Shown here: piece by piece, positions 53,991 to 62,869 of the stretch
Numbering within the stretch: the stretch's first letter is position 1
Layout: the number at the start of each line of letters is the position of its first letter
Assembly (NCBI GenBank): GCA_963717085.1
Contig: CAVQVM010000024.1
Span: 1-64,000 of the forward strand
Reading direction: 5' to 3'
DNA from: DASQUK01 sp963717085
GTDB taxonomy: Bacteria > Actinomycetota > Acidimicrobiia > Acidimicrobiales > VFJN01
Length of the DNA stretch: 64,000 nt
Translations under genes and position numbers: made by a program
Notes under the pieces: model-generated
Databases searched by the model: none
Seen by the model: only the letters and a program-made list of their open reading frames with translations
What the model was told of the DNA's origin: nothing

Positions 53991-55137
53991 GTGTGCTGCC
54001 TCAGAAAAGGCTCGCGATTTCATGATGGTGGGCTTAGCCTCGTGGTATGGCATCGAGGGGTCGTCCGAAGGCCGAGCTGGTGTTGACCGAGACCGAGCGC
54101 CAGACCTTGGTGCGTTGGGCGCGGCGGCCCAAGTCGCCGCAGTCGCTGGCGCTGCGGTCGCGCATCGTGTTGGCCTGCGGCGACGGGCTCGACAACATCG
54201 TGGTGGCCGGCAAGCTGGGTGTGAATCAAGCGACCGTGCGCAAGTGGCGAGGCCGGTTCATCGCCCGCCGCCTCGACGGCTTGGTGGATGAACCCCGGCC
54301 GGGCGCGCGCGCGGCACGATTACCGACGACGACGTCGAGCGGGTGATCGTCAAGACGCTCGAGGAAAAGCCGGTCAACGCCACGCACTGGTCGACACGGG
54401 ATCTGGCCAAGCATGTGGGTATGTCGCCAGCGTCGGTCGGCCGCATCTGGCAGGCCTTCGGGCTCAAACCGTGGCAGACCGACACCTTCAAACTCTCCGA
54501 GGACCCCCTGTTCATCGACAAGGTCCGCGACGTCGTCGGCCTCTACCTGAACCCCCCGGACAAGGCCGTCGTGCTGTGCGTGGACGAAAAGACCGGCATC
54601 CAAGCCCTCGACCGCACCCAGCCCATCCTGCCCATGCGGCCGGGCCAAGTCGAGCGGCGAACCCACGACTACAAGCGCCACGGGATCACTGACCTGTTCG
54701 CCGCGCTGAACCTCGCCACCGGCGAGGTGATCCACCGCCTGCGCCCCCAACATCGAGCCGCCGAGTTCCGCAAGTTCCTGCAGGCCATCGACCGTGCCGT
54801 CCCCGCAGAGCTCGACATCCACGTCGTGTTGGACAACTCCTCCACCCACAAGACGCCGGCCATCAACCAGTGGCTCCTGCGCCACCGCCGCTTCACCTTC
54901 CACTTCACCCCGACATCCAGCTCGTGGCTCAACCTCGTCGAGCGATGGTTCGCCGAGATCACCAACCGCATGCTGCGCCGCTCCGCCCACCAATCGGTCA
55001 ACGCCCTGGCCGCCGACATCAACCAATGGATCGCCAACTGGAACGACGACCCCCGCCCATTCGTCTGGCACAAGACCGCCGACGAAATCCTTGACACCCT
55101 CAACCGATATCTGCAACGAATCTCTGAGGCAGGACAC
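53991..55137 (+). mobile_element. IS630-family insertion sequence
   Basis: 1147 bp with terminal inverted repeats GTGTGCTGCCTCAGA (left) and the complement of TCTGAGGCAGGACAC (right), one mismatch. Flanked by the TA target duplication (53989-53990, 55138-55139), as expected for IS630. The pre-insertion site was CCACTAGTGG, a perfect palindrome around CTAG. It sits exactly before the GTG start of the carboxyltransferase gene. Confidence 0.92.
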
Positions 55138-55140
55138 TAG
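54047..55140 (+). CDS. IS630 family transposase, two overlapping frames
   Basis: The first frame (54047 to about 54310) encodes the helix-turn-helix part (ELVLTETERQTLVRWARRPK, VNQATVRKWRGRF). The second (about 54311-55140) encodes the linker helix and DDE catalytic domain (VLCVDEKTGIQALDRTQPI, ELDIHVVLDNSSTHKTPA, LVERWFAEITNRML). They join by one frame change in the run GGGCGCGCGCGCGGC at 54301-54315, where PRPGAR leads into GTITDDDVERVIVKTLEE. Either programmed frameshifting or an indel in a dinucleotide run. The TAG stop is completed by the target TA and the host G. Confidence 0.85.
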
Positions 55141-56535
55141 TGGCCACGGTCGTCGCCGCTCCCTCGGTCCCGCCGCGCCTCCCGGTCGGCCGCGGCCGCC
55201 CAGGGACCGTGGAGGCCGGCGTCGGGCACACCCCCTGGCTGCCGCTCGACACACCCGTCGCCTGGTTCCGGGGCGCGCCGATCCAGGCCGACACCGCGGT
55301 GATCGCCCGCACGGTCGCGATCGGCGTCGAGGCCGGCGTTCCCGTCGTCGGCGTGCTCAGTGGCGTGGGAGTCGACGCCACTGCCGGCGCTGGCGTCGCT
55401 GCAGGGATGGGGGGCACTGGCCCGGGCGTTGGCGGGGGCGTCCGGACTCGTGCCCGTGGTGCTCGTGGTCGACGGCCCCTGCCTGGGCGGCATCGCGCTC
55501 GTGCTGGGTCTGGCGGACGTGGTCGTCATGACCGCCGAAGCGACCGCGTTCGTCAACGGGCCCCAGGCGTCGGCCCGCATCACCGGATCGGCCACCCTCG
55601 ACGCCGACCTGCTCGGCGGGTCGTGGGTCCACGGCGCGCGCACCGGCGTGGCCGACCTGGTGGTCGACGACATCGACGAGGCTTTCGACGCCGTGGCCGA
55701 CCTGCTCGACCACCTACCACCCAACAACCGCGAGGCACCGCCGACGGTCGCCGCCGGCGACCCCGCCAACCGGCCCACCCGGGGGGCGGCCGACGCCGTC
55801 CCCACCGACGGACGGGCGTCGTACGACGTGCGCGGGGTGATCACCGACGTGGTCGACGACCGCGAGTTCCTCGAGCTACGAGCACGGTTTGGCACCAGCG
55901 TCGTGACGGGCCTGGCCCGCGTGGCCGGGATCCCCGTCGGCGTCGTGGCGAACCAGCCGAGCCAGCTGGCGGGGGCACTGGACATCGAGGGGTCGGAGAA
56001 GGGCGCCCGCTTCGTCCGCTTCTGCGATGCGTTCGGACTGCCCATCGTCACCCTGGTCGACACGCCCGGCTTTCGTCCCGGACGCGACCAGGAGTGGCGC
56101 GGCATGATCCGCCACGGCGCCAAGCTGGCTTTCGCCTACGCCGAGGCCACGGTGCCGCGGGTGTGCGTGGTGCTGCGCAAGGCGTACGGCGGGGCGTACA
56201 TCGTCATGGACTGCAAGTCGATGGGCAACGACTGCGCGCTCGCCTGGCCGAGCGCCCAGATCGCGGTGATGGGGGCCAAGGGCGCGGTCGAGATCCTCCA
56301 CCGCCGGGCGCTGAACGGAGCCACCAGCGACGGGGAGCGGGAGGCCCGGCGCCGACAGCTCGAGGCCGACTACGAGGCGGTGCACCTCTCCCCCGCCGCG
56401 GCCCTCGAGCGGGGCTACGTCGACGAGATCATCGACCCGGCCGACACCCGCAGCGCGGTGGCGGGCGCGCTGACGTCGCTCGCGGCCAAGCGCGAGAGCC
56501 TACGGCCCCGCCGCCACGACAACATCCCGTTGTGA
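55140..56535 (+). pseudogene. Acyl-CoA carboxylase carboxyltransferase subunit, one frameshift
   Basis: GTG at 55140 directly abuts the IS630 element. The N-terminal part (FRGAPIQADTAVIARTVAIG, VEAGVPVVGVLSGVGVDATA) is in one frame and changes near 55385 into ALASLQGWGALARALAGASG. Next come GPCLGGIALVLGLADVVVM and the C-terminal half FGLPIVTLVDTPGFRPGRDQ, RKAYGGAYIVMDCKSMGNDC, YVDEIIDPADTRSAV. This is a full carboxyltransferase of the AccD/PccB type, giving malonyl-CoA (or a homologue) for the fab cluster. Because it should be needed, a sequencing error at CCGGCGCTGGCG is as likely as a mutation. Confidence 0.8.
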
Positions 56536-56552
56536 ACCGAGGACGGACGCCC

Positions 56553-57362
56553 ATGCTGCTCGACGGTAAGAAGCTGCTCATCACCGGCGTGCTCACGAAG
56601 GACTCGATCGCCGCTGCGGTCGCCCGCGTCGCCCAGGAGCAGGGCGCCGAGTTGGTCCTCACCTCGTTCGGGCGCGGCATGCGGCTCACCGAGCGCGTCG
56701 CCCGCACCCTGCCGTCGTCCCCGGACGTCGTGGAGTTGGACGTGACCGACGCGGCCCACCACGCGGCGCTGGCCGACGAGCTGGGTCGCCGCTGGGGCAA
56801 GGTCGACGGCGCGCTCCACGCCGTCGGGTTCGCCCCCGAGGCATGCCTCGGCCAGGACGAGGGGCTGCTGGCCGCCGGGTGGGACGACGTGGCCACCGCT
56901 CTGCAGGTGTCGGCCTACTCGCTCAAGTCGCTGGCCGAGACGCTGCTGCCGCTGATGCCCCCGGGGGCATCGGTGGTCGCCCTGGACTTCGACGCCGCTC
57001 AGGCGTGGCCGGCGTACGACTGGATGGGGGTCGCCAAGGCGGCGCTCGAGGCGACCTGCCGATACCTCGCCCGCGACCTCGGCGGGCGAGGCGTGAGGGT
57101 CAACCTGGTCGCAGCCGGCCCGCTGCGCACCCTGGCGGCACGGTCGATCCCCGGGTTCGGTGCGATGGAGGCCGCATGGGGCCAGCGGGCCCCGCTGGGG
57201 TGGGACGTTCGCGATCCGGAGCCCGTGGCGCGCGCCTGCGTGGCGCTCCTGTCCGACTGGTTCCCGGCCACGACCGGCGAGATCCTCCACGTCGACGGCG
57301 GCGTCCACGCCGTGGCGCTGGCGGCCGGAGAGGTGGGCACGGGGCCGGAGCCCGAGGGATGA
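56553..57362 (+). CDS. fabI: Enoyl-ACP reductase (FabI/InhA type)
   Basis: 269 residues from ATG 56553. N-terminus LLDGKKLLITGVLTKDSIAA fits the divergent SDR motif of FabI/InhA, with AQEQGAELVLTSFGRGMRL. The catalytic pair is in YDWMGVAKAALEATCRYLAR, and SDWFPATTGEILHVDGGVHA closes the fold. The start is 17 nt after the carboxyltransferase stop. Target class of triclosan/isoniazid (family knowledge). Stop overlaps the next gene. Confidence 0.93.
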   Translation: MLLDGKKLLITGVLTKDSIAAAVARVAQEQGAELVLTSFGRGMRLTERVARTLPSSPDVVELDVTDAAHHAALADELGRRWGKVDGALHAVGFAPEACLGQDEGLLAAGWDDVATALQVSAYSLKSLAETLLPLMPPGASVVALDFDAAQAWPAYDWMGVAKAALEATCRYLARDLGGRGVRVNLVAAGPLRTLAARSIPGFGAMEAAWGQRAPLGWDVRDPEPVARACVALLSDWFPATTGEILHVDGGVHAVALAAGEVGTGPEPEG

Positions 57363-57808
57363 CGCCGGGCAACGACCCCGTCGGTCTCCTCCCCCACCGA
57401 CCACCGTTCCGGTTCGTCGACGCGGTCGACGAACTGGTGCCTGGTCAGCGAGTGCGAGCCCGCTACCGCGTCACCGGCGACGAGGCGTTCCTGGCCGGCC
57501 ACTTCCCCGGCAATCCGATCCTGCCGGGGGTGATCCAGCTAGAGGCGCTGGCGCAGGCGGGTGCGGTGGCGCTGCTGTCCGACGAGCGCTATGCCGGCTC
57601 CCTGCCCCTGTTCGGTGGCGTGGAGGACGTGCGCTGGCGCCGGCTGGTCCGCCCCGGCGACGAGTTGGAGCTCGAGGTGGCCATGGATCGGCTTTCGGCA
57701 CGCGGCGGATGGGGCCAGGGCATCGCAACCGTCGGCGGCAAGGCGACGTGCAAGGCCCGGCTGTTCTTCATCCTGGCGCCGGCCGGGGGCGCCAACGGCG
57801 CCCGCTGA
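57359..57808 (+). CDS. fabZ: 3-hydroxyacyl-ACP dehydratase (FabZ-like hotdog protein)
   Basis: 149 residues; ATG overlaps fabI stop. GLLPHRPPFRFVDAVDELVP, catalytic His in HFPGNPILPGVIQLEALAQA with the Glu in the following helix, then a hotdog core (VRPGDELELEVAMDRLSARG). Completes the elongation cycle with FabF, FabG and FabI. Family length normal. Confidence 0.93.
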   Translation: MTPGNDPVGLLPHRPPFRFVDAVDELVPGQRVRARYRVTGDEAFLAGHFPGNPILPGVIQLEALAQAGAVALLSDERYAGSLPLFGGVEDVRWRRLVRPGDELELEVAMDRLSARGGWGQGIATVGGKATCKARLFFILAPAGGANGAR

Positions 57809-57826
57809 CCGGCGCCGGCTGCCACG

Positions 57827-58600
57827 ATGGCGGCCATGTCGCGCCCCATCGAGCCCGCACTGCTCGACTTCGCCGTCGACCTCGTCGCCACCGCCGGCGA
57901 ATTGACCCTGCGCTGGTTCCGGGCGGCCGACCTCGCCGTCGACACCAAGGCCGACGGCACACCGGTGACGGCGGCCGATCGGGCGGCCGAGCGCCTGGTG
58001 CGGGAGCGGATCGCCGACCGCTTCCCCGACGACGGCGTGCTCGGCGAGGAGGAGCCCGAGCTCCTCGGGAGCTCGGGACGGCGCTGGATCGTCGATCCCA
58101 TCGACGGGACCAAGGCGTTCACCCGCGGCGTGCCGCTGTACTCGACGCTCCTCGCCCTCCACGACCGGGACGGCCCCGCGCTGGGCGTCATCGGGCTGCC
58201 GGCGCTCGGGCAGGCCGTCTACGCCGGCCGGGGGCTGGGCTGCTGGAGCGACGGCCGGCCCGCCGGGGTGAGCCAGACGTCGACGCTCGACGGTGCCTAC
58301 CTCACGAGCAGCGGGTACAGCCACTGGTCCGACGACGCGCTGCTGGCCGTCAAGCATGCGGGGTGTGAGCTGCGCACCTGGGGTGACGGGTATGGCTACG
58401 CGTTGGTGGCCACCGGCCGCGTCGATGCGATGGTCGACCCCGTGGTGGACCTGTACGACGTGGCTGCGATGCCCGTGATCCTCGCCGAGGCCGGCGGCCG
58501 GTTCACCAGCATCGACGGCCGCGACGATGCGGGCGGCGGCAGCGGCGTGGCCACCAACGGCCGGCTCCACGAGGAGCTGCTCGGGCTTCTTGCCGCGTAG
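57827..58600 (+). CDS. hisN: Inositol monophosphatase family protein, probable histidinol-phosphatase
   Basis: 257 residues from ATG 57827 (ATG 57836 equally possible). Mg-binding motifs: DGTPVTAADRAAERLVRERI, VLGEEEPELLG, WIVDPIDGTKAFTRGVPLY, and VDPVVDLYDVAAMPVILAEA. The last motif has VDLYD instead of the common WD, as in HisN-type enzymes of actinobacteria. The step would be L-histidinol phosphate to histidinol. No other his gene is nearby, so the assignment to HisN rather than another IMPase is moderate. Confidence 0.8.
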   Translation: MAAMSRPIEPALLDFAVDLVATAGELTLRWFRAADLAVDTKADGTPVTAADRAAERLVRERIADRFPDDGVLGEEEPELLGSSGRRWIVDPIDGTKAFTRGVPLYSTLLALHDRDGPALGVIGLPALGQAVYAGRGLGCWSDGRPAGVSQTSTLDGAYLTSSGYSHWSDDALLAVKHAGCELRTWGDGYGYALVATGRVDAMVDPVVDLYDVAAMPVILAEAGGRFTSIDGRDDAGGGSGVATNGRLHEELLGLLAA

Positions 58601-58646
58601 GGGTTTGAGGTCTCCACCGGCGATGGTTGTGGCCCAAGATGGGGGG

Positions 58647-59390
58647 ATGGATCGCGCCTCGTACCTCGACTCCCTCCGCGGCGACGCCGCCGACCTCCTG
58701 ACCGCTGCCGGCGGTCACCTCGATGCCGACGTTCCCACCTGCCCCGGGTGGAGGATGGAGCGGCTGGTCGGCCACGTCGGGCGGACCTACAGGTGGACCG
58801 CGGGCTGGGTGGAAGGGGGCGACGCACCGGAGGTCCCGCTCCCACCGAGGGGCGATGCGGTCATCGAGTGGACCCGGGCCGGCTTGGCCGAGCTGATCGA
58901 CGCCATCGAGGGGGCCGCCGGCGTGTCCTCGGCCGGGGCGACGGTGAAGACATGGGCCGGTGACCAGCCACCGATCTTCTGGCCCCGACGGATGGCCATC
59001 GAGACCGCGGTCCACCGGTGGGACGCGCAGGTCGCCGCAGGCGAAGGACGCCCGGTGGGTACCGACCTGGCCCTCGATGCCGTGGACGAGTTGTTCGAGG
59101 TGATCCTGCCCTGGCGGGGAACCGCCGAGCTCGGCAGCGGGAACGAGGGCAAGACGATGCACCTCCACGCCACCGACGTCGGCGACGAGCCGGGCGAGGG
59201 CGAATGGCTGATCACGCTGGCGGACGAGCGGCTGGCGGTCGAGCACATGCACGCCAAGGGCGACGTGGCGGTGCGGGGCACGGCGTCGGACCTGCTGTTG
59301 CTGCTCTGGAACCGCGTGTCGACCGACCGGTTCGAGGTGTTCGGCGACGCCGACCTGCTCGAGTGGTGGCGGGCGGCCGTCAAGGTCTAA
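58647..59390 (+). CDS. Maleylpyruvate isomerase family mycothiol-dependent enzyme
   Basis: 247 residues from ATG 58647. DinB-like/MDMPI four-helix N-domain (VPTCPGWRMERLVGHVGRTY, RMAIETAVHRWDAQVAAGEG), with metal ligands around the first helix pair and His-Asp, and the MDMPI C-terminal domain (VRGTASDLLLLLWNRVSTDR). Uses mycothiol as cofactor in known members. Substrate unknown here. Same strand as hisN, 46 nt apart. Confidence 0.88.
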   Translation: MDRASYLDSLRGDAADLLTAAGGHLDADVPTCPGWRMERLVGHVGRTYRWTAGWVEGGDAPEVPLPPRGDAVIEWTRAGLAELIDAIEGAAGVSSAGATVKTWAGDQPPIFWPRRMAIETAVHRWDAQVAAGEGRPVGTDLALDAVDELFEVILPWRGTAELGSGNEGKTMHLHATDVGDEPGEGEWLITLADERLAVEHMHAKGDVAVRGTASDLLLLLWNRVSTDRFEVFGDADLLEWWRAAVKV

Positions 59391-59449
59391 ACCTGGCGCC
59401 CGGCGGGAGACCGGCGCCCAGTCGGCCCGCTGGCGACCCTACGGCAGGC

Positions 59450-60427
59450 TCACGAGCCCTCGAACACTGCGGCGCGCACCCCGGCCCGCGCCAGCTCGTG
59501 CAGGAACGGCAGTGGCTCGACCAGCGAGGCCAGCCCTGCGGCCCCGGTCATGAGCGTGCGCCCTGCGGCGATCCAGCGGGCGGTCACCCCCGCCACGGTG
59601 CCGGCGGCGACCGCGGGCCGGTCGACGGCCCCGAGGACCACGGTGTCGCGCACCTGGCCGCGGCGGCCCCGGACCTCGACCCGTAACCCGCCGATGCGGC
59701 CCTCGGCGTGCGGGCGGCGCAGCATCGGTAGACCTGCCGTCAGGCGGTCGCGGCGGGTCGCCGCCAGGCGTGCCGTCACTCGGCCGACCCCGGGGAACGC
59801 TGGCACCAGCAGCAGCGCGTCGGGCAGCCCGGCGCGGTAGCAGTCCGCGCCCCCGATCGGATCCGGGAAGAACGACAGCTCCCGGCCCGAGCCCGGCGGG
59901 CGGCGGCGCCAGGCGTGGTCCCGCCAGTCGAGCCCGACACCCCGCAGGGCTCCATGATGCTGCCGGGCGCACGCGGGGCCCCCGGTCCCATGGTGGGCGA
60001 CGTGCACCTCGTCGACGCTGTCGAAGTCGTCGCTGGCGTGGCGGGCCAGGACGCACGACAGCCCCGGCCCGAAGCCGGCCCCCACGGCGACGACCACCCG
60101 GCGCTCCCGGGCCTCGGCGTGGAGATCGAGCAGGCCCTCCACGGCGCCGACGCTGTCGGCCACCGACACAACGTGCCTCCCGGCGGTCACCGCCCGCTTG
60201 GCGACCTCGACATGGCGTGCCGCCGGGGCGGCGATGACGACCACGTCGACGGCGGCAGGCTCGATCTCGTCGACGGCCGAGGCGCGTGACCCGAGGGACG
60301 TCGCCACCGCCGACCGCCGCTTCCGGTCAGTGTCGGCGATCAGGACGGCGTCGGTGTCACCCTCCGCGATGAGATGGCGGGCGGCACGCGCCCCGACCGC
60401 GCCGGCGCCGCAGATGAGGACCTTCAC
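59450..60427 (-). CDS. Saccharopine dehydrogenase-like NAD(P)-binding protein
   Basis: 325 residues. N-terminal Rossmann fold MKVLICGAGAVGARAARHLI with acidic end of strand 2 (LIADTDRKRRSAV), then AVDVVVIAAPAARHVEVAKR and VVSVADSVGAVEGLLDLH. The mid and C-terminal parts (EVHVAHHGTGGPACARQHHG, VVLGAVDRPAVAAGTVAGV) match the Lys9-like catalytic region of this superfamily loosely. Reaction unknown. Convergent with the isomerase gene. Confidence 0.8.
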   Translation of the reverse strand: MKVLICGAGAVGARAARHLIAEGDTDAVLIADTDRKRRSAVATSLGSRASAVDEIEPAAVDVVVIAAPAARHVEVAKRAVTAGRHVVSVADSVGAVEGLLDLHAEARERRVVVAVGAGFGPGLSCVLARHASDDFDSVDEVHVAHHGTGGPACARQHHGALRGVGLDWRDHAWRRRPPGSGRELSFFPDPIGGADCYRAGLPDALLLVPAFPGVGRVTARLAATRRDRLTAGLPMLRRPHAEGRIGGLRVEVRGRRGQVRDTVVLGAVDRPAVAAGTVAGVTARWIAAGRTLMTGAAGLASLVEPLPFLHELARAGVRAAVFEGS

Positions 60428-60445
60428 CGTCGGCCCGACGCTCGG

Positions 60446-60583
60446 CTAGCGCAGCCCGGGTCCGCTGAGCTCCCGCCACCCGCCGGACTGGGGCGGGGTG
60501 CCACCGGAGCCCCGAACCCGCAGCACCGCGGCGATGACGCCGGCGATGCCCACGGCGGCGAGCGCACGTCGGAGGAGAGCCAT
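60446..60583 (-). CDS. Small single-helix membrane protein (DLW-39-like)
   Basis: 45 residues, MALLRRALAAVGIAGVIAAV then a short soluble tail containing WRELSGPG. It starts at ATG 60583 after GGTGCCCGC, without a strong site. The position next to tRNA-Ile, DUF3566 gene and gyrA is where actinobacteria carry the DLW-39 family protein; the tail WREL fits only loosely. 62 nt from the tRNA. Confidence 0.55.
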   Translation of the reverse strand: MALLRRALAAVGIAGVIAAVLRVRGSGGTPPQSGGWRELSGPGLR

Positions 60584-60645
60584 GCGGGCACCTTAGAGGC
60601 CCAGCGGATGGGGACGCGCCGATCGGCGTTCTCGAGCGCGCGCCG

Positions 60646-60719
<74 letters not shown>

Positions 60720-60735
60720 GCGCGAACGCACCAGG

Positions 60736-61974
60736 CTAACCCTGGGTGCCGCGATCGGTCGAACCCTCGACGGCCGGCACGCGGACGGGCTCATTGCGGT
60801 CGTCGCCATCGCCGTCGTCGTCCATCGACGGCATCGCCGGTGCTCGATGCTTGGCGGCGTGGCGCGGCCCGTCGGACCGTCCGGGTATGGCGCGTGCGCC
60901 AGGCGGGCGAGCCCCGCGCTGCCGGCCGGCCGGTTGCCGGGGGATCGGTTCCTTCACGACGGTGTAGCGCAGGCCGCCGGTCAGCTCGTTCAGCAGGTTG
61001 AGGAGCACGACCATCAGCACGTTGCCGATCGAGCCGGCCACCACCAGGATCCCGCCACCGATGGCGGCCACGCGGAAGATCGTGCCGTCGTCGAACCTGT
61101 AGCCCCCGACGAGCACCTCATCGCCGGCGCAGTCGTCGTCCTGTTCGAACGGGGTGCCGGCGGGCACCTCGGCCTTGAGCGTGCACGTCCCGTACGCGCC
61201 CATGCGGGTGACGAAGTTCTCGACGTCGTCGATCGTCCCCACCGACCTGCCGACATTCCAGAGCAGCGTCCCTGCCACGACGACGATCAGGCACACGCAG
61301 ATGTAGAACAACACCGACAGCTTGAAGACCGACCACGGGTCGATGGACCAGAGCCGCTGGCGCACCCGGAGCCCGCGCCGCGCCTTGCGTTTCGGAGCGC
61401 GTCGCGGACGGACCCGTGCGGCCAGCCGCCTCGCCGGGCCGGCCTCATGCGCCCCGGCGTCGGCGGGCTCGGTGCCGTTGGGATCGACCTCCGGGTCGAT
61501 CGCCGGTGCCGGTGGGGTCGCCGCCGAGGGTGGCGCGCCGGACGGGGCGTCCTCTGTCACGGCGGGGGCCGGCGAGGACGGCACCGGCGTGAAGGTGGAC
61601 CACGGCGACGATGACTCGCCGGGCGGAACGTCGCTATGACGTTGCTCGCTGCCCTCGACCTCGCGGTCTGCCGCCGTCGCCCACTGCTGGGGACGCGCCG
61701 CGGTGCCGGTGGCCGCGGGATCACTGCCCCCCATGCCAGCGCCCGAACGATCGGTCACGTCAGGCCCACCCGTTGGCGGCAGGCCCGCCTCGTCATGCCC
61801 GTTGGAACCGTTGCCATCCGACGACGGGCCGGCGCCGGCGATCGGCGGCAGGCCGGCGCGCGGATCGGCCACCGGACCGCCTCTGCCGGGGATCGGTTCT
61901 TCGGGTCGCTGCTCCGCACCGCCTCCGCCTTCGCCGTGATCGTCGGTGGTCACTCCGGACGGGTCAACCGGCAT
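60736..61974 (-). CDS. DUF3566 domain-containing membrane protein
   Basis: 412 residues. A long disordered, Pro/Gly/Asp-rich N-terminus (about 1-190) ends in a basic stretch (RVRPRRAPKRKARRGLRVRQ). The DUF3566 domain has two helices: WSVFKLSVLFYICVCLIVVV and GGGILVVAGSIGNVLMVVLL, with YTVVKEP after. The C-terminal tail of about 60 residues is charged. Conserved gyrA neighbour in actinobacteria; role unknown. The N-terminal extension is unusually long. Confidence 0.88.
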   Translation of the reverse strand: MPVDPSGVTTDDHGEGGGGAEQRPEEPIPGRGGPVADPRAGLPPIAGAGPSSDGNGSNGHDEAGLPPTGGPDVTDRSGAGMGGSDPAATGTAARPQQWATAADREVEGSEQRHSDVPPGESSSPWSTFTPVPSSPAPAVTEDAPSGAPPSAATPPAPAIDPEVDPNGTEPADAGAHEAGPARRLAARVRPRRAPKRKARRGLRVRQRLWSIDPWSVFKLSVLFYICVCLIVVVAGTLLWNVGRSVGTIDDVENFVTRMGAYGTCTLKAEVPAGTPFEQDDDCAGDEVLVGGYRFDDGTIFRVAAIGGGILVVAGSIGNVLMVVLLNLLNELTGGLRYTVVKEPIPRQPAGRQRGARPPGARAIPGRSDGPRHAAKHRAPAMPSMDDDGDGDDRNEPVRVPAVEGSTDRGTQG

Positions 61975-62058
61975 CGCGGGGAGTCTACGGCACGACCGTC
62001 TCCGCGCCCTAGCAGCCCCACCAGGTCTTTTTCATGGTACTCCGAACGCAGACCGCGT

Positions 62059-62748
62059 TCATGCGCCACAGACGATGAAGTGGATCGGATCAGCGGTTGG
62101 CAGCGGCTGGCACAGGCCGGCCCCACGTGCCACGCGACGTAGATCCGCGACATCGGTCCGCGGTACGTCGATGGCCAGCCCTCGCTCGTGATCGGATGTG
62201 CCCGGCCGCGCCACGGGGTAGGGGTTCGTCGCCCGGCGTTCCCAGAGTGCTTCCTGCTGAGACCACGTCCGCAGGCCCGACACCACCGTGACCGGGCGAC
62301 CGAGGAGCCCGTCGGCGCGCGCCAGCGCGGCCAACATGGCGGGCGCCAGGCCCGCCCGGCGGCCGCCCGCAGCACCCGCCGGGCCACCGGCACCGACGTC
62401 CACCGCGTGGCCCGTGGCCCGAGCCCGGGCGTAGGCCTCCACCTCGCCCACCCGCACCTGCACGACGACCTCGTCGCCGTTGCGCTCGATCTCGAGGAGA
62501 TCGGCGCCGTTGGCGACCGCCACCTCGCGCGCCGTGCGCTCGCCGTCGGCCGCACCCGCGAGGGCTGCGGCATCGGCCGCAGTGCGCGCCCGAGCCCGAT
62601 CGTCGAGCGTTCGCGCCATCGGCACGAGCGCCAGCAGCGCCACGCAACACAGGCCGACCAGCGCCGCCGCCAGCGGAACGATCTGCCCGCCATCATTCCC
62701 GCTACGCCTGCTCGATCCGCGCCTCCGAGGTGTCCACCTTCGGGACAT
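62059..62748 (-). CDS. TadE-like membrane segment fused to M15 carboxypeptidase domain
   Basis: 229 residues from ATG 62748, which has GGGGGAGG 8 nt upstream; an upstream in-frame start at 62778 is less likely. N-terminal GGQIVPLAAALVGLCCVALL and the following RARARTAADAAALAGAADG are characteristic of Rv3654c/TadE-like Flp-pilus secretion neighbours. From about 145 a VanY-type domain follows: TVVSGLRTWSQQEALWER, SDHERGLAIDVP (His, Asp) and DPIHFIVC (second His). I read it as a membrane-tethered peptidase. The pairing of these two parts is unusual to me. Confidence 0.7.
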   Translation of the reverse strand: MSRRWTPRRRGSSRRSGNDGGQIVPLAAALVGLCCVALLALVPMARTLDDRARARTAADAAALAGAADGERTAREVAVANGADLLEIERNGDEVVVQVRVGEVEAYARARATGHAVDVGAGGPAGAAGGRRAGLAPAMLAALARADGLLGRPVTVVSGLRTWSQQEALWERRATNPYPVARPGTSDHERGLAIDVPRTDVADLRRVARGAGLCQPLPTADPIHFIVCGA

Positions 62749-62869
62749 TCCGCACACCTCCCCCGGGACGGGCCGCATGGGCGCGCCCCAACAGCGTTGT
62801 CAGGGGGAAGTCAGCGGAATCGGGTGGGCGACGCGGCCGGGCGCGTCCCGCCCAGGGCGGGCCTGCCGA

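Noticed and set aside
55140..57362. A 740-residue plus-strand protein spanning the carboxyltransferase and fabI
   Set aside because: The frame matches the carboxyltransferase only to about 55385 and fabI only from 56553; the middle is out-of-frame translation produced by the frameshift.
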